A DNA stretch of 63,911 nucleotides, from IMG/VR virus record IMGVR_UViG_3300021437_000017, positions 1 through 63,911 of that record. The stretch is one strand, 5' to 3'. Source of the stretch: a virus. Under the pieces are notes generated by a model. It had not been told where the DNA came from. It did not search any database and was given only the letters and a program-made list of their open reading frames with translations. Below are positions 51,206-59,398 of the stretch, in pieces; position 1 is the first letter of the stretch; each line of letters starts with the position of its first letter. The translations under genes were made by a program, and so were the position numbers.

Positions 51206-51390
51206 AATCGCGCGCCTTCCTCAAAATTCCCTCGCAGATAGTTATCGGAAAATATCGTCTCATCGAATTGGACGATCCGAATAAAATCTGGATTGGCAGC
51301 ATGAAGAAAGGCCGAGAAGGCGAGGGCGGCGCGTTTAACATGCACGATTTAGCCAAAGTCATTGAAGCATTCTATCGAGAAAATTTTTGA
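51202..51390 (+). CDS. Small hypothetical protein
   Basis: A 62-residue protein starting MKSRAFLKIPSQIVIG, basic with strand-rich middle (DDPNKIWIGSM). It is joined by overlaps to both neighbours (ATGA at its start, TGATG at its end). Function unknown. Confidence 0.65.
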   Translation: MKSRAFLKIPSQIVIGKYRLIELDDPNKIWIGSMKKGREGEGGAFNMHDLAKVIEAFYRENF

Positions 51391-51674
51391 TGAACGATCT
51401 CGGCCCCGGCCTGCTCTCATTGATTAAACTGACCCAAGGACACCCGCGAGCGATTGCGGCGCTGCGTGAGTTGCGGAAATTCCAGAACGGTATCGACAAT
51501 ATTCTGGCCGCTCTGAAAGCCGCGCCGTCGCTACCTATCGAAACCTGCTCAATCGAAGATCAGGCGAAGTGGACGGACATCCTCACGAGTATCCTGATGG
51601 CGCTCGGGACGTATGAGGCGACAGGCAAGCCGCGCACGATGGCCGAAGAATTGGGATTGGTGAAAGAACCGTGA
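51390..51674 (+). CDS. Hypothetical early protein
   Basis: A 94-residue, mostly helical protein (GLLSLIKLTQGHPRAIAALREL and a following Leu/Ile-rich stretch). The TGATG overlap fixes the start. No motif is recognised. Confidence 0.65.
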   Translation: MNDLGPGLLSLIKLTQGHPRAIAALRELRKFQNGIDNILAALKAAPSLPIETCSIEDQAKWTDILTSILMALGTYEATGKPRTMAEELGLVKEP

Positions 51675-51865
51675 AGAAAAAGCCGGTTAATCCTCGCAAC
51701 TATCATCGCCAATTTTGGTTGATTACGGACGGTAACGAAGTGAGAATTCTGCACCAGACAGAAGACGCCGCACGGGTAACCGCTAAAGAATACGGCTGGG
51801 ATATTCTCAAATGCGAGCAAGAGGAATTGCGGCGGCTCGTGAAAATGGGGGCAACCGTGCTATGA
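51671..51865 (+). CDS. Small basic hypothetical protein
   Basis: A 64-residue protein with a GTG start overlapping the upstream stop. It is Arg/Lys-rich with a helical C-terminus (CEQEELRRLVKMG). It may bind nucleic acid; no family is recognised. Confidence 0.6.
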   Translation: MKKKPVNPRNYHRQFWLITDGNEVRILHQTEDAARVTAKEYGWDILKCEQEELRRLVKMGATVL

Positions 51866-52056
51866 AATCGAGGGGAAAACCGGTTAAGCGCGGCACGCTC
51901 GCATGGGCGGTGTTAAACAAGTCTGACGATTGCATACTTCGTGGCTTGCCGACAACGCAGAAATCAATTTTCTCCGATCGGTCAGAGGCTAAGAGAGATT
52001 GCCCGTCCTATGGACGCGTCGCTCGCGTCCGCATAACCGAGGTCACGCCAAAATGA
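51862..52056 (+). CDS. Small basic hypothetical protein
   Basis: A 64-residue protein starting MKSRGKPVKRGTLAWAVL, with an ATGA overlap at each end. It is strongly basic and may associate with DNA or RNA. It directly precedes the RusA gene. Confidence 0.65.
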   Translation: MKSRGKPVKRGTLAWAVLNKSDDCILRGLPTTQKSIFSDRSEAKRDCPSYGRVARVRITEVTPK

Positions 52057-52733
52057 CCGGCATGGGAAATTTCAGAGGGCTATCCCTGCGCGACTTCGAG
52101 GTGCGCCAGGCAGAGATTAAAGCCAAGGTGCACAAAGTGCAGGTGATGCCTCCAGATTATGAGGATGAGCATAAAGGCGGCAGGCCGAAGTCGCCAGTTC
52201 CCGCCGAGGTGCGAAAGCGGATTCAATACGACAAGGCAATCGCCAAGCGGGCGGCGGCGAAAATTGGCAGGCCGGTTACGGTTGGCCAGGTCACGCCGAG
52301 CGTTAAACAGGTCGGAAATGGCCTGAATTTGACCCTTCCGTGGCCACCAAGCATCAACCATTATTGGCTGCTCAATAAGAACGGCTCACGGCGGATCAGC
52401 GCGGCCGGAGAGACCTTCCGCACCGTAGTCAAGGCTCTGCCGCTGCTTCAAACGATACGCGGCGAATGCTCGATCCGAATCGTGGCCAATGCGCCAGACA
52501 AACGGCGGCGCGATCTGGATAACCTGCTCAAGTCGTTGCTTGACGCGCTGCAACATGCAAATATCATCGTTGACGATTGTAACGTGGTCGATTTGCACAT
52601 CCTGCGAGGCGTCTATCGCATGGGCGGAAGCGTGGAGATCGAAGTCAGACCGGCAAATTCCGTTGTGCATGCCCCGATTTCAAGCCAAGATCGCCAAGGC
52701 GACGCGCGTCTGACGGACAGGATATACGGGTAG
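52053..52733 (+). CDS. rusA: RusA-family Holliday junction resolvase
   Basis: A 226-residue protein. After a basic N-terminal extension (about 1-90, with a Lys/Arg/Pro-rich KGGRPKSPVPAEVRKRI segment), the RusA domain begins at LPWPPSINHYW. Asp154, Asp156-Asn157 (RRRDLDNLLK) and Asp174-Asp175 (IIVDDCNVVD) are the metal-binding and catalytic acidic residues. RusA resolves four-way DNA junctions, for recombination or replication. The extension makes it about 90 residues longer than typical RusA. Confidence 0.9.
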   Translation: MTGMGNFRGLSLRDFEVRQAEIKAKVHKVQVMPPDYEDEHKGGRPKSPVPAEVRKRIQYDKAIAKRAAAKIGRPVTVGQVTPSVKQVGNGLNLTLPWPPSINHYWLLNKNGSRRISAAGETFRTVVKALPLLQTIRGECSIRIVANAPDKRRRDLDNLLKSLLDALQHANIIVDDCNVVDLHILRGVYRMGGSVEIEVRPANSVVHAPISSQDRQGDARLTDRIYG

Positions 52734-52775
52734 CCCAAGGGCGATTTTGAGCGTTCTAGCTCGAGTAGGCCAGTT

Positions 52776-52985
52776 TCAGGAATGTAGCCGGTTGAACAGC
52801 CGACGTAGCGCGTAGCTCCTGACCAGCGAAACCGCCGTAAACGCGCAGGTTATCGCCACGTTTTGATCCAGTCTGACCGCAATACCAAGCGCGGGGAATA
52901 CCACTAGTTGAGCGGCAAATGCGACGCCCATGCCGATAGCGATATTGGCGAAGGATTCAATCAGCGATTGCGTCTTGGTCTGCAT
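52776..52985 (-). CDS. Small membrane protein, DUF7220-like
   Basis: A 69-residue protein starting MQTKTQSLIESFANIAIGMG, with two hydrophobic segments and the ending VRSYALRRLFNRL, matching small phage membrane proteins of the DUF7220 type. It overlaps the methyltransferase gene by 29 bases. Its role is not known. Confidence 0.75.
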   Translation of the reverse strand: MQTKTQSLIESFANIAIGMGVAFAAQLVVFPALGIAVRLDQNVAITCAFTAVSLVRSYALRRLFNRLHS

Positions 52986-53952
52986 CTTCGCCAAAATCCA
53001 GCAGATCATTTTCTTCGTCGCGCTTGCCTTCTGCCGCCAGTTGCACATTCTTGACGGCCTGCCGATAGTAGCTTGGCTTTAGTTCGATCCCTATCCCGCG
53101 TCGGCCAGCACAGACAGCCCCGTAGACTTCGCTACCTACGCCCATGAACGGCGTCAGGACCGTTTCGCCGGGATTCGACCAGAGCGCAAGTCCTCGGTCA
53201 ATCACATCGAGTTGCAACGGGTGGACATGTTTGTCATCCTCAAATTCCTTTGCTTCACGGTGTGGAAGCACGCGATCAATGCGAATGTCATCCCAAAACG
53301 CGGAAGCGTATTGCCTCCAAATCCAATGCGAAAATTTGTTTTCGAGCTGTGATCCTTTCCAATTCCTGTAGTCGCGTGCATCGGCAGGCATCGGGCGCGA
53401 CCCTGCGTATTCCGTCAATCCTTCGGGATGAGTAACCGGAATTGTATTTGCCCCGCTACGGCGGAATATGACAAGCTGGTCGGCGTTTGCAATGCTGTGC
53501 CGCGTAGAATCAAGCGTGATGCTCTTGTGCGACAAGCTTTTCGTCATCGTGCGGTTGCGCACCAGGAGCGGCTCTTTCCATACGTGGTAACGCGCGATGA
53601 AATGGAATCCGCATTTTTCGTGCAGCCGGATAATCTCGCCTGGCAAGTCGGTCAGATGGTCAAGCCCAGAGTTTCCGGTAGGAATATCGGTGCAATGCAC
53701 GGCACTGATGCGGCCCGGTTTCGTCAAGCGGTGTATCTCGCGCACGATGAATTCGTAGTGCGTAAAAAATTCATCGCGGTCTATGCAGTTCGATAGATCG
53801 CGCTCGCTGCTGGAATACTGATATAGGCCAGCAAACGGAGGCGAGTAAATCGACATGTCAACGCATCCTTCCGGAAATGTCGGTAAGACCTCCATGCAAT
53901 CGCCGAGATACAAGGCGTAGCGGTCATTGATTAATTGCTCTGCGATAGCCAT
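52957..53952 (-). CDS. DNA methyltransferase (SPPF type)
   Basis: A 331-residue SAM-dependent DNA methyltransferase. The catalytic motif IV is SIYSPPFAGLYQ (SPPF; Ser-Pro-Pro-Phe/Tyr fits N4-cytosine and some adenine enzymes), and motif I, FMGVGSEVYGAVCAGRRGIGIELKPSYY, lies near the C-terminus (split by Val-Tyr-Gly), so it is a beta-class enzyme. It probably protects phage DNA from host restriction or alters gene control. It overlaps the helicase gene before it by 22 bases. Confidence 0.88.
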   Translation of the reverse strand: MAIAEQLINDRYALYLGDCMEVLPTFPEGCVDMSIYSPPFAGLYQYSSSERDLSNCIDRDEFFTHYEFIVREIHRLTKPGRISAVHCTDIPTGNSGLDHLTDLPGEIIRLHEKCGFHFIARYHVWKEPLLVRNRTMTKSLSHKSITLDSTRHSIANADQLVIFRRSGANTIPVTHPEGLTEYAGSRPMPADARDYRNWKGSQLENKFSHWIWRQYASAFWDDIRIDRVLPHREAKEFEDDKHVHPLQLDVIDRGLALWSNPGETVLTPFMGVGSEVYGAVCAGRRGIGIELKPSYYRQAVKNVQLAAEGKRDEENDLLDFGEDADQDAIAD

Positions 53953-55361
53953 TGCGGAATCTCCGGTTGTTTGCTGTAGGTGGCCCGCGCGATATGCACG
54001 GCATCGTTCATGTTGGCGACCAAATGCTCAAACATCTGGTCAGCCGCTTGGCTTTTTCGGATCATGCTTTCACGGACATGGACTTCGCCCTCGGTCGAAA
54101 TGATATCCACCGTCACGGGTTGCTTTTGCCCAAAGCGCCAGCAACGCCGGATTGACTGATAGTATTGCTCATAGCTGTGCGAGGCAAAGGTGACGACGTG
54201 TGCGCAATGCTGCCAGTTCATGCCCCAAGCGCCGATCTTCGGCTTGATTATGAGAACGCGAATCTTGCCGGCACTGAAAGCGGTATATGCTTCCTCTTTT
54301 TCCTCATCAGTGTTTGATCCCGCAACCTGCACAGAATCCTTGATTGTCTTTTCGAGCATATCACCCTCAACATTCAGGTGACACCACACAATAGCGGGCT
54401 TCCCGTGGTTCACTAGATTGGCCACAAGCTCCGCGCGCTCGTCCAGCGTGCGCCTGCGTTCGTCGCGTTCCTCTTTCAATCCAAATGCCGGCACGGTGAA
54501 CAGCATCCCATCTGCCGGCCGCTTTGGCGTGATGATGTGATCTCGCGTATTGAGCGGCGGCAGGATAAACGCGCCGTCATCAAAGCCAAGGTCCGAGGGT
54601 TTGCGACACGCCATTGCCCAAGAGCACACCCATTGCCAGAACGGCAACTCTGCATGACCTTTCAGACGCCATTGCCCGATCTGTTGCGAAACCCGGTAGG
54701 CGAGTTTTTGAAAGTGGTTGCCAGTGTGCGCGCCTCGCGCCAGTTTAACTTCGTTCATGCGGCTTTTCTTTTTGTCATCCTGCATGAAAAAACGCGCGAG
54801 CATATCGCTGTAGCCCAATGCCCCCAACGCTTCGCTAGACGTTCCAAGTTCATAGTAATCGTTCGGCGCGGCCGTCGCAGTGCAAAGCAGGCGATACGGC
54901 ACTTTTGCCATGAATCGCGTTACGCCCTTTTGAGTTACGCCGGTAAAGTGCTTGAGGATAGAGCTTTCATCGCATACCACGCCTCCGAAGTCATCAGGAT
55001 TGAAATAATGCAAACGTTCGTAATTCGTGATGTTGATGCCGGCATGCACTTCGCCTTCGCGTGAGCGGTGCGCTTCGATGTCGAACTTCGCAGCCTCTCC
55101 AAGGCTCTGAGGCGACACGGCAAGCGGCGTTAAGATCAATACCGGCTTATTGGTTTTCCTCACCACGTTTTCAGCCCAAACAAGCTGCATCGGAGTTTTA
55201 CCGAGCCCGCAATCAGCGAATACAGCGCCCTTACCTTTCCGCAGCGACCATTCGACAAGCGCCCGTTGAAAATCGAAAAGGAAGTCCGGCATCCATAGCG
55301 GCTCGAATCCGTCCATTGCGCCGGACTGAGACTTCCGCTCTATAAACTCGGCGTAGTTCAT
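53931..55361 (-). CDS. SNF2-type superfamily II helicase
   Basis: A 476-residue ATPase/helicase. The Walker A loop is DCGLGKTPMQL (about 50-60), the DEAD/DEAH-like box is CDESSILKH (about 130), and motif VI has QSIRRCWRFGQKQPV, the Arg-rich motif of SNF2 proteins. It lies in the same operon as the methyltransferase and starts with an ATGA overlap (MNYAEFIERK). It may remodel or unwind DNA, or work with the methyltransferase. Confidence 0.9.
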   Translation of the reverse strand: MNYAEFIERKSQSGAMDGFEPLWMPDFLFDFQRALVEWSLRKGKGAVFADCGLGKTPMQLVWAENVVRKTNKPVLILTPLAVSPQSLGEAAKFDIEAHRSREGEVHAGINITNYERLHYFNPDDFGGVVCDESSILKHFTGVTQKGVTRFMAKVPYRLLCTATAAPNDYYELGTSSEALGALGYSDMLARFFMQDDKKKSRMNEVKLARGAHTGNHFQKLAYRVSQQIGQWRLKGHAELPFWQWVCSWAMACRKPSDLGFDDGAFILPPLNTRDHIITPKRPADGMLFTVPAFGLKEERDERRRTLDERAELVANLVNHGKPAIVWCHLNVEGDMLEKTIKDSVQVAGSNTDEEKEEAYTAFSAGKIRVLIIKPKIGAWGMNWQHCAHVVTFASHSYEQYYQSIRRCWRFGQKQPVTVDIISTEGEVHVRESMIRKSQAADQMFEHLVANMNDAVHIARATYSKQPEIPQWLSQSN

Positions 55362-55474
55362 GCCGCCGCCGCGATCCCGAGAAGCACCAGCGCGACGATT
55401 GCCAGCCCGTTGCACAGCTCGCGCCATGGGAACGGCTCGCGGTAACAGCGTTTGTCGTGGTAGTCGCGGATCAT
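55358..55474 (-). CDS. Small membrane protein upstream of the helicase
   Basis: A 38-residue protein, starting MIRDYHDKRCYREPF, with a C-terminal hydrophobic helix (GLAIVALVLLGIAAAA). Its stop overlaps the helicase ATG. It may be translated mainly to couple expression; no family is recognised. Confidence 0.55.
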   Translation of the reverse strand: MIRDYHDKRCYREPFPWRELCNGLAIVALVLLGIAAAA

Positions 55475-55689
55475 ACTATCCTCCTCAGTTCCCGCGCGTG
55501 ATGCTTGGACCATGTGCCATCTGGCCATTTCACCGCGACTTGATTACCAGGACGCTGCGATTGCACGATGCCCTTGGGGTAATGCTGGCCAAGGTGCGCG
55601 ACGATTGCGCCGATGTCGTGCTTGATGATGGTGCGCTTGGAAGTGGTCAAGATTGCGCCTTGGCGTCTTTGGCTATAGAAAATGACCAC
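55471..55689 (-). CDS. Small hypothetical protein
   Basis: A 72-residue basic protein with a GTG start at 55689, overlapping the previous gene by 43 bases. It contains a possible beta-rich core (IGAIVAHLGQHYPKG and NQVAVKWPDGTWS). No family is recognised. Confidence 0.6.
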   Translation of the reverse strand: MVIFYSQRRQGAILTTSKRTIIKHDIGAIVAHLGQHYPKGIVQSQRPGNQVAVKWPDGTWSKHHARELRRIV

Positions 55690-55850
55690 TGGCCTATCGG
55701 ATCAAGTCCGCGCGTTCTGATTGCTCGCTCAATCGCTGGAAAGGTAACTACCGGATGATACACGCCCCAATCAGGTCGCACTTCCATGCACTCTCCTTCT
55801 GGTAATGCGATGACTGCACGATTGCCATTGATGTAAATGTTGATATCCAT
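55647..55850 (-). CDS. Small hypothetical protein
   Basis: A 67-residue protein starting MDINIYINGNRAVIALPEG, with short strands and a helical second half. It lies in the early operon with an aaaggga site. Function unknown. Confidence 0.65.
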   Translation of the reverse strand: MDINIYINGNRAVIALPEGECMEVRPDWGVYHPVVTFPAIERAIRTRGLDPIGQWSFSIAKDAKAQS

Positions 55851-55911
55851 GATTTCCCTTTCGTGGTTAATGCCGCCGCGTCAGCCGCTCACACCGGCTG
55901 AGGCTGCGGGA

Positions 55912-56127
55912 TTAGTCTTGCGAGATTCCGCACAGATGTTCAATATCACCACCGCGCGGAATTCTGCGGTTGATTTCGATGATCGATAACTCGGCATCAA
56001 GATCGAGGCCGGATATATTCGTCATGGCGGCGACCACCTGCGCTAAATCTGCACGATGCTTCCCATACCACGCAACATGCTCCGCCTGAATTTTCAGCGC
56101 TTCGCGCGGCGTCATTTTGATGTTCAT
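55912..56127 (-). CDS. Small hypothetical protein
   Basis: A 71-residue protein starting MNIKMTPREALKIQAEHVAW. The first half is helical. It follows an ArdC-like gene and has an aaaggaaag site. It may be a small regulator or partner; nothing is recognised. Confidence 0.6.
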   Translation of the reverse strand: MNIKMTPREALKIQAEHVAWYGKHRADLAQVVAAMTNISGLDLDAELSIIEINRRIPRGGDIEHLCGISQD

Positions 56128-56213
56128 GGTTGCTTTCCTTTCTTTCCGGGTTTAATCTATCTGCTCGGGGTAATCGGGGGCACCCACGCCTAGCGCGAAA
56201 GTCCCCCATTCCC

Positions 56214-57092
56214 TCATGCAGCTTGCGCTTCATCAGCAACCGCCTCCGCTTTCCAGCCAGTCACAAAATCAGCAGCTTTCTGCGCGTGACTCGCAGCGGT
56301 CAAGACTGCGCGCTTGTCATTTTTCAGGACTTGCAGCCAGCTTGCAATATATTCCGCATGTTGCAACTTGCCCGCAATGCCGCAATGCCCGCACAGATAA
56401 GCAGCGCCCATTTCGGCAACCAGTTCCTCCCTTGCGTATTGCTCATCGCCGTAGCGCTTGCCGTATTCGCGTGCTAACCTGGATTGATGACCAGTCCAAT
56501 GAGTTAGTTCATGCAAGCCGGTAGCGTAATAACTTCCAGCATCGGTGAAACTTTCTGGCGTTGGCAGTTGAATGAAATCATGCGATGGCGTAAAGAATGC
56601 GCGGTCACCACCATGCTTGACCACGGCTTTTGAAAGCAGCGCCTCCGCTTGTGTTTGACGCTCAATCTGCGTGCGCTCGTCAAGTTTCGGCAGATACTTT
56701 TCTGGCAAACCTTCTACTTGCGCCACATTGAAAACGGTGAAGCTGCGCAGAATGGGAATGGTTTTCTCAACGGCGTCTTTGTCGCCGGCCGCAATCGCTT
56801 TCACGTCGCGGATTTTCCACGGCTTGAAAAATACGATCATTGATCCATGCTCGCCAGCTTTGACATGCGCGCCAACTTCTTGCGCTTGCTTGTAGGTAAG
56901 CCAGCCGGTGAACGTATACTCATTGCAATAGAGCAGCGGGATATTGATCCCGCGATAACTCTTGCCTGATATCACGTTGTAAGGCATTCCGCCATTAGGA
57001 GCAGCGCAATTCCATGGCTTGATCCACGGCGTTACACCTGCCTCAAGTTTCGCAATGATCTTGTCAGTTACTTCTTGATACAGATCGCGCAT
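56214..57092 (-). CDS. ArdC-like antirestriction protein
   Basis: A 292-residue two-domain protein. The N-terminal half (VTPWIKPWNCAAPNGGMPYN and GINIPLLYCNEYTFTGW) matches the ssDNA-binding domain of ArdC. The C-terminal half is a zincin-like domain with the HExxH motif LHELTHWTG (His194, Glu195, His198) and a downstream conserved Glu (EELVAEMGAAYL, about 221-232). ArdC homologues protect incoming DNA from host restriction. It lies in the early operon near the phage methyltransferase. Confidence 0.88.
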   Translation of the reverse strand: MRDLYQEVTDKIIAKLEAGVTPWIKPWNCAAPNGGMPYNVISGKSYRGINIPLLYCNEYTFTGWLTYKQAQEVGAHVKAGEHGSMIVFFKPWKIRDVKAIAAGDKDAVEKTIPILRSFTVFNVAQVEGLPEKYLPKLDERTQIERQTQAEALLSKAVVKHGGDRAFFTPSHDFIQLPTPESFTDAGSYYATGLHELTHWTGHQSRLAREYGKRYGDEQYAREELVAEMGAAYLCGHCGIAGKLQHAEYIASWLQVLKNDKRAVLTAASHAQKAADFVTGWKAEAVADEAQAA

Positions 57093-57132
57093 GATACCCT
57101 CCTATTTGTTGCCGGACCCGCCGGCGCGGTAA

Positions 57133-57297
57133 CTAATTGGCCGCGTGCACCAAAGCGCGCAGCAGACATGGCCTGAGATGCTTGGCGTCAATCTCGCGTA
57201 GCGTAGCCCGCGCACAATCGCGGGCGCAGAGCTGGAGATTGGCCCGGCGGCATTCAGCTATCACGCGCAGGTTTGCGATTGCGTTTTTATTATTCAT
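57133..57297 (-). CDS. Small basic hypothetical protein
   Basis: A 54-residue protein starting MNNKNAIANLRVIAECRRAN with several cysteines and basic residues (LQLCARDCARATLR). It is the next gene after a 55-residue protein, which it overlaps by eight bases. It may be a small nucleic-acid-binding protein, but this is not shown. Confidence 0.55.
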   Translation of the reverse strand: MNNKNAIANLRVIAECRRANLQLCARDCARATLREIDAKHLRPCLLRALVHAAN

Positions 57298-57457
57298 CGC
57301 GCGCCTCGTCTTGCGCGGCGATCATGGCCAAAATGGTAAATTCGGATGCGTCGTTTTCTTCGTCCGAAATTTTATCCATGATGCGGTCGTAAGTTTCCTC
57401 GGGATATTCGGCGCGTAAAGTTGCAAATCGCTCGTAACGTTGTTCGGTGCGGTCCAT
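57290..57457 (-). CDS. Small acidic helical protein
   Basis: A 55-residue acidic protein starting MDRTEQRYERFATLRAEYP after a good aggag site. The sequence is almost entirely helical and acidic (DKISDEENDASEFTIL). It may mimic DNA or bind a regulator; neither is shown. Confidence 0.6.
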   Translation of the reverse strand: MDRTEQRYERFATLRAEYPEETYDRIMDKISDEENDASEFTILAMIAAQDEARDE

Positions 57458-57497
57458 TTTTAATCTCCTATCAGTTGACCAACTAACGATTGAATGG

Positions 57498-57866
57498 CTA
57501 AGATTTGACGCGCCTGCAATGTGCGATTTGCGTATTGTCACCGTAGGTTACTGCGTGCCAAGTTTCATTCTCGAACATAAACCACGCGTCATAACGCTTG
57601 CCAGCCATGTTATGACGGCCTATGCGAACGCGCCCAACTGGGAAGCGTAACGAGTTTGGCCAATTGGTAATTGCATACGCTTGCGCGTTGATTTCGGGAG
57701 CCTTGACCAGATACAGGCACGCTCTGCCAGTCTCACGCATATTGCGCTTGTCACGCTCTGCACAGCACGCGTAACAATGCTTTTTCCCGTCTTTGTCGAT
57801 ACCGTAGCCGTGAGTAATGCTGCTGTGCGCGCTTTCGCTATGGCCACAATCTAAAAGCTTATCCAT
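57498..57866 (-). CDS. Hypothetical protein with Cys/His motif
   Basis: A 122-residue protein from ATG 57866 with an aaagg site. The first 50 residues contain Cys and His positions spaced like a small zinc-binding unit (LDCGHSESAHSS and KKHCYACCAERD). The rest has strands with a Trp/Phe-rich centre (RYDAWFMFENETWHAV). Function is unknown. Confidence 0.65.
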   Translation of the reverse strand: MDKLLDCGHSESAHSSITHGYGIDKDGKKHCYACCAERDKRNMRETGRACLYLVKAPEINAQAYAITNWPNSLRFPVGRVRIGRHNMAGKRYDAWFMFENETWHAVTYGDNTQIAHCRRVKS

Positions 57867-57962
57867 GATGTTTACCTTTTTGCTATCACTGCTAAAATCC
57901 GCTAGCAGGTTGCGGTTTAACCCAACCATCGCAGCGCGCTCCGACGCGCTGGGTTTGTTAGG

Positions 57963-58199
57963 CTAAAACCTTTTCGCTTTCGCCAGTCTGTCGCGCCCTT
58001 CCATACTGATTGGCGTGATAAACGCGCCGCATTTACACCCCAATCCGCAGTCGTCCGCTTCGACCTTGGCAACGAAAGTTTTACCTTTTGGCGTCAAGCT
58101 GAAAATTCCTTCGCCATGACGGTAAAGACGATAGCGTTCACGAGCTACACCGCGCAACACGTTCGGCGTAAACAAAGACGGCTTCGATAATTCGTTCAT
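57963..58199 (-). CDS. Small hypothetical protein
   Basis: A 78-residue protein from ATG 58199 after an aggagag site. It contains an Arg/Tyr-rich section (GVARERYRLYRHGEGIF) and a Cys-rich segment (DDCGLGCKCGAF). No family is recognised. Confidence 0.65.
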   Translation of the reverse strand: MNELSKPSLFTPNVLRGVARERYRLYRHGEGIFSLTPKGKTFVAKVEADDCGLGCKCGAFITPISMEGRDRLAKAKRF

Positions 58200-58332
58200 T
58201 TCGCTCTCCTGTTGTTGATACGATGGAATGATTATGCGCTTGGCCGCTAAGCATTGCAAGAGATATTTCAACTATTTGCAAAAACAGTGATTCAGGTCAA
58301 GTTTTAGCTAGGACAGCTAAATCAGCAATTGC

Positions 58333-58518
58333 TCAAACTTTGGGCAGCTTGGGCTTGCTAGGACGTGCAGCAATATGATCCTTCCACCTCGCTGCAATCG
58401 CTTTCCGACTGATCGCCATACGCTCATCAGGATCAAGCGCCGCAGCTCGCGCACGGCCGCCCTTAGCACCAATCAGCGCCAGGTAATCACGCAGCGACTT
58501 GTTGCTCATATCATCCAT
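58333..58518 (-). CDS. Small basic DNA-binding-like protein
   Basis: A 61-residue basic protein starting MDDMSNKSLRDYL. The middle GAKGGRARAAALDPDERMA and the following RKAIAARW stretch occur in many small phage regulators. A helix-turn-helix or ribbon-like role in DNA binding is possible. It is the last recognised gene before an 880-base region without firm genes. Confidence 0.65.
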   Translation of the reverse strand: MDDMSNKSLRDYLALIGAKGGRARAAALDPDERMAISRKAIAARWKDHIAARPSKPKLPKV

Positions 58519-58608
58519 GGTCGGCAAGGATACGCGCAACGCTCGCCAATTGTCAATACGGCGTTAGCGATGGGCTGACCACCAGCGCCCATGCACCCAA
58601 GACGCCGA

Positions 58609-58652
58609 TTTCACATTGTGAAATTTCTCGATACGAAATGACGATTTCTCGA
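58609..58652. promoter_or_regulatory. Palindrome and direct repeats, operator candidate
   Basis: TTTCACATTGTGAAA (58609-58623) is a perfect inverted repeat around one central base. ATTTCTCGA then occurs at 58623-58631 and 58644-58652, a 21-base spacing (two helical turns). This is consistent with binding sites for a dimeric regulator on one face of the DNA. The regulator is not identified. Confidence 0.6.
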
Positions 58653-58984
58653 CAGTTGTTCAAATTGGTGAAAGGTGAGATTTGACCACTGGTTAGAAAG
58701 TGAGCAGTTACGCGAGCGATAATCGCTCTCATATTGCACTATAAGCATTGTTTATGCCAGGAGTTGGCACTGTTCATGCTTTAGAGGTATGCTGCTTTGT
58801 CATTTGGGGGTAGATTTTGGGGTATTTTGCCAATACCTAAAACGTAGACTGGCGTATCCATTGGCTTGCAGGGTATCTTTTGGTTCCTGCTATGGGCACC
58901 TAATCGCAAAATCAATGGATATGATCGCATTGCAACACCATCTCACAGCCGCACCTAGACCCGCTGGATTGATCCAAGCTGCCG

Positions 58985-59212
58985 TCAATGCCTGATGCCC
59001 AAAACGCGCCAGGATTCGATTACAGCCACGCAAAACGCTCCTGGGTTGGTAGGTAGCCTGAAGCCGCGCTGCACGTCGCTACGGCGTTCCTGATGGCCTT
59101 CCTGACGATTCTGTATGGTGTTTGACATGCCGATCCGGCAGGTTAGGTGCAGATAAGTCCGCGCTTTGTCGTGGATTGATGCCAATCGGTGCCGGTTCCG
59201 GCCGCCTGCCAT
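58985..59212 (-). CDS. Uncertain small ORF
   Basis: A 75-residue frame (QNRQEGHQERRSDVQRGF and NPGAFCVAVIESW) whose composition is close to frequently annotated phage and P4-type short frames of doubtful status. There is no clear ribosome-binding site. It may be an unexpressed leader or part of a regulatory RNA. Listed with low confidence. Confidence 0.3.
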   Translation of the reverse strand: MAGGRNRHRLASIHDKARTYLHLTCRIGMSNTIQNRQEGHQERRSDVQRGFRLPTNPGAFCVAVIESWRVLGIRH

Positions 59213-59260
59213 TGGGCCGCTGTCGGATTGGCTACCCTCGAATCGCTGGCCAAGAAGTCC

Positions 59261-59280
59261 GGGGGGGGTGGGGCGGGGGG
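59261..59280 (+). other. G-rich run, G-quadruplex candidate
   Basis: Eight G, T, four G, C, then six G form one run on the plus strand, with further G pairs nearby. Runs of this form can fold as four-stranded DNA. The run is not inside a firm gene. Confidence 0.55.
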
Positions 59281-59398
59281 TGACCCTCAGATTGATGAGG
59301 CCAGAGGACGTTCTATAGCCCCTCCCTATTCGCGCCTGTTCGAGATTTTCCTTCAGAACTCGCCAAAAATTTTACGGCGGTCTGGTTGGGGATTTTTC

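Larger units (their letters stand above)
58519..59398. other. Region without firm genes between early operons
   Basis: This stretch lies between two minus-strand genes. It holds an inverted repeat at 58609-58623, two copies of ATTTCTCGA (58623-58631 and 58644-58652), a weak 75-residue minus-strand frame at 58985-59212 and a G-rich run at 59261-59280. No strong open frame or RNA gene is seen elsewhere. It probably contains control sequences. Confidence 0.6.

Noticed and set aside
58789-58995. 68-residue plus-strand frame
   Set aside because: It has no ribosome-binding site and no family resemblance, and lies in a region with control sequences.
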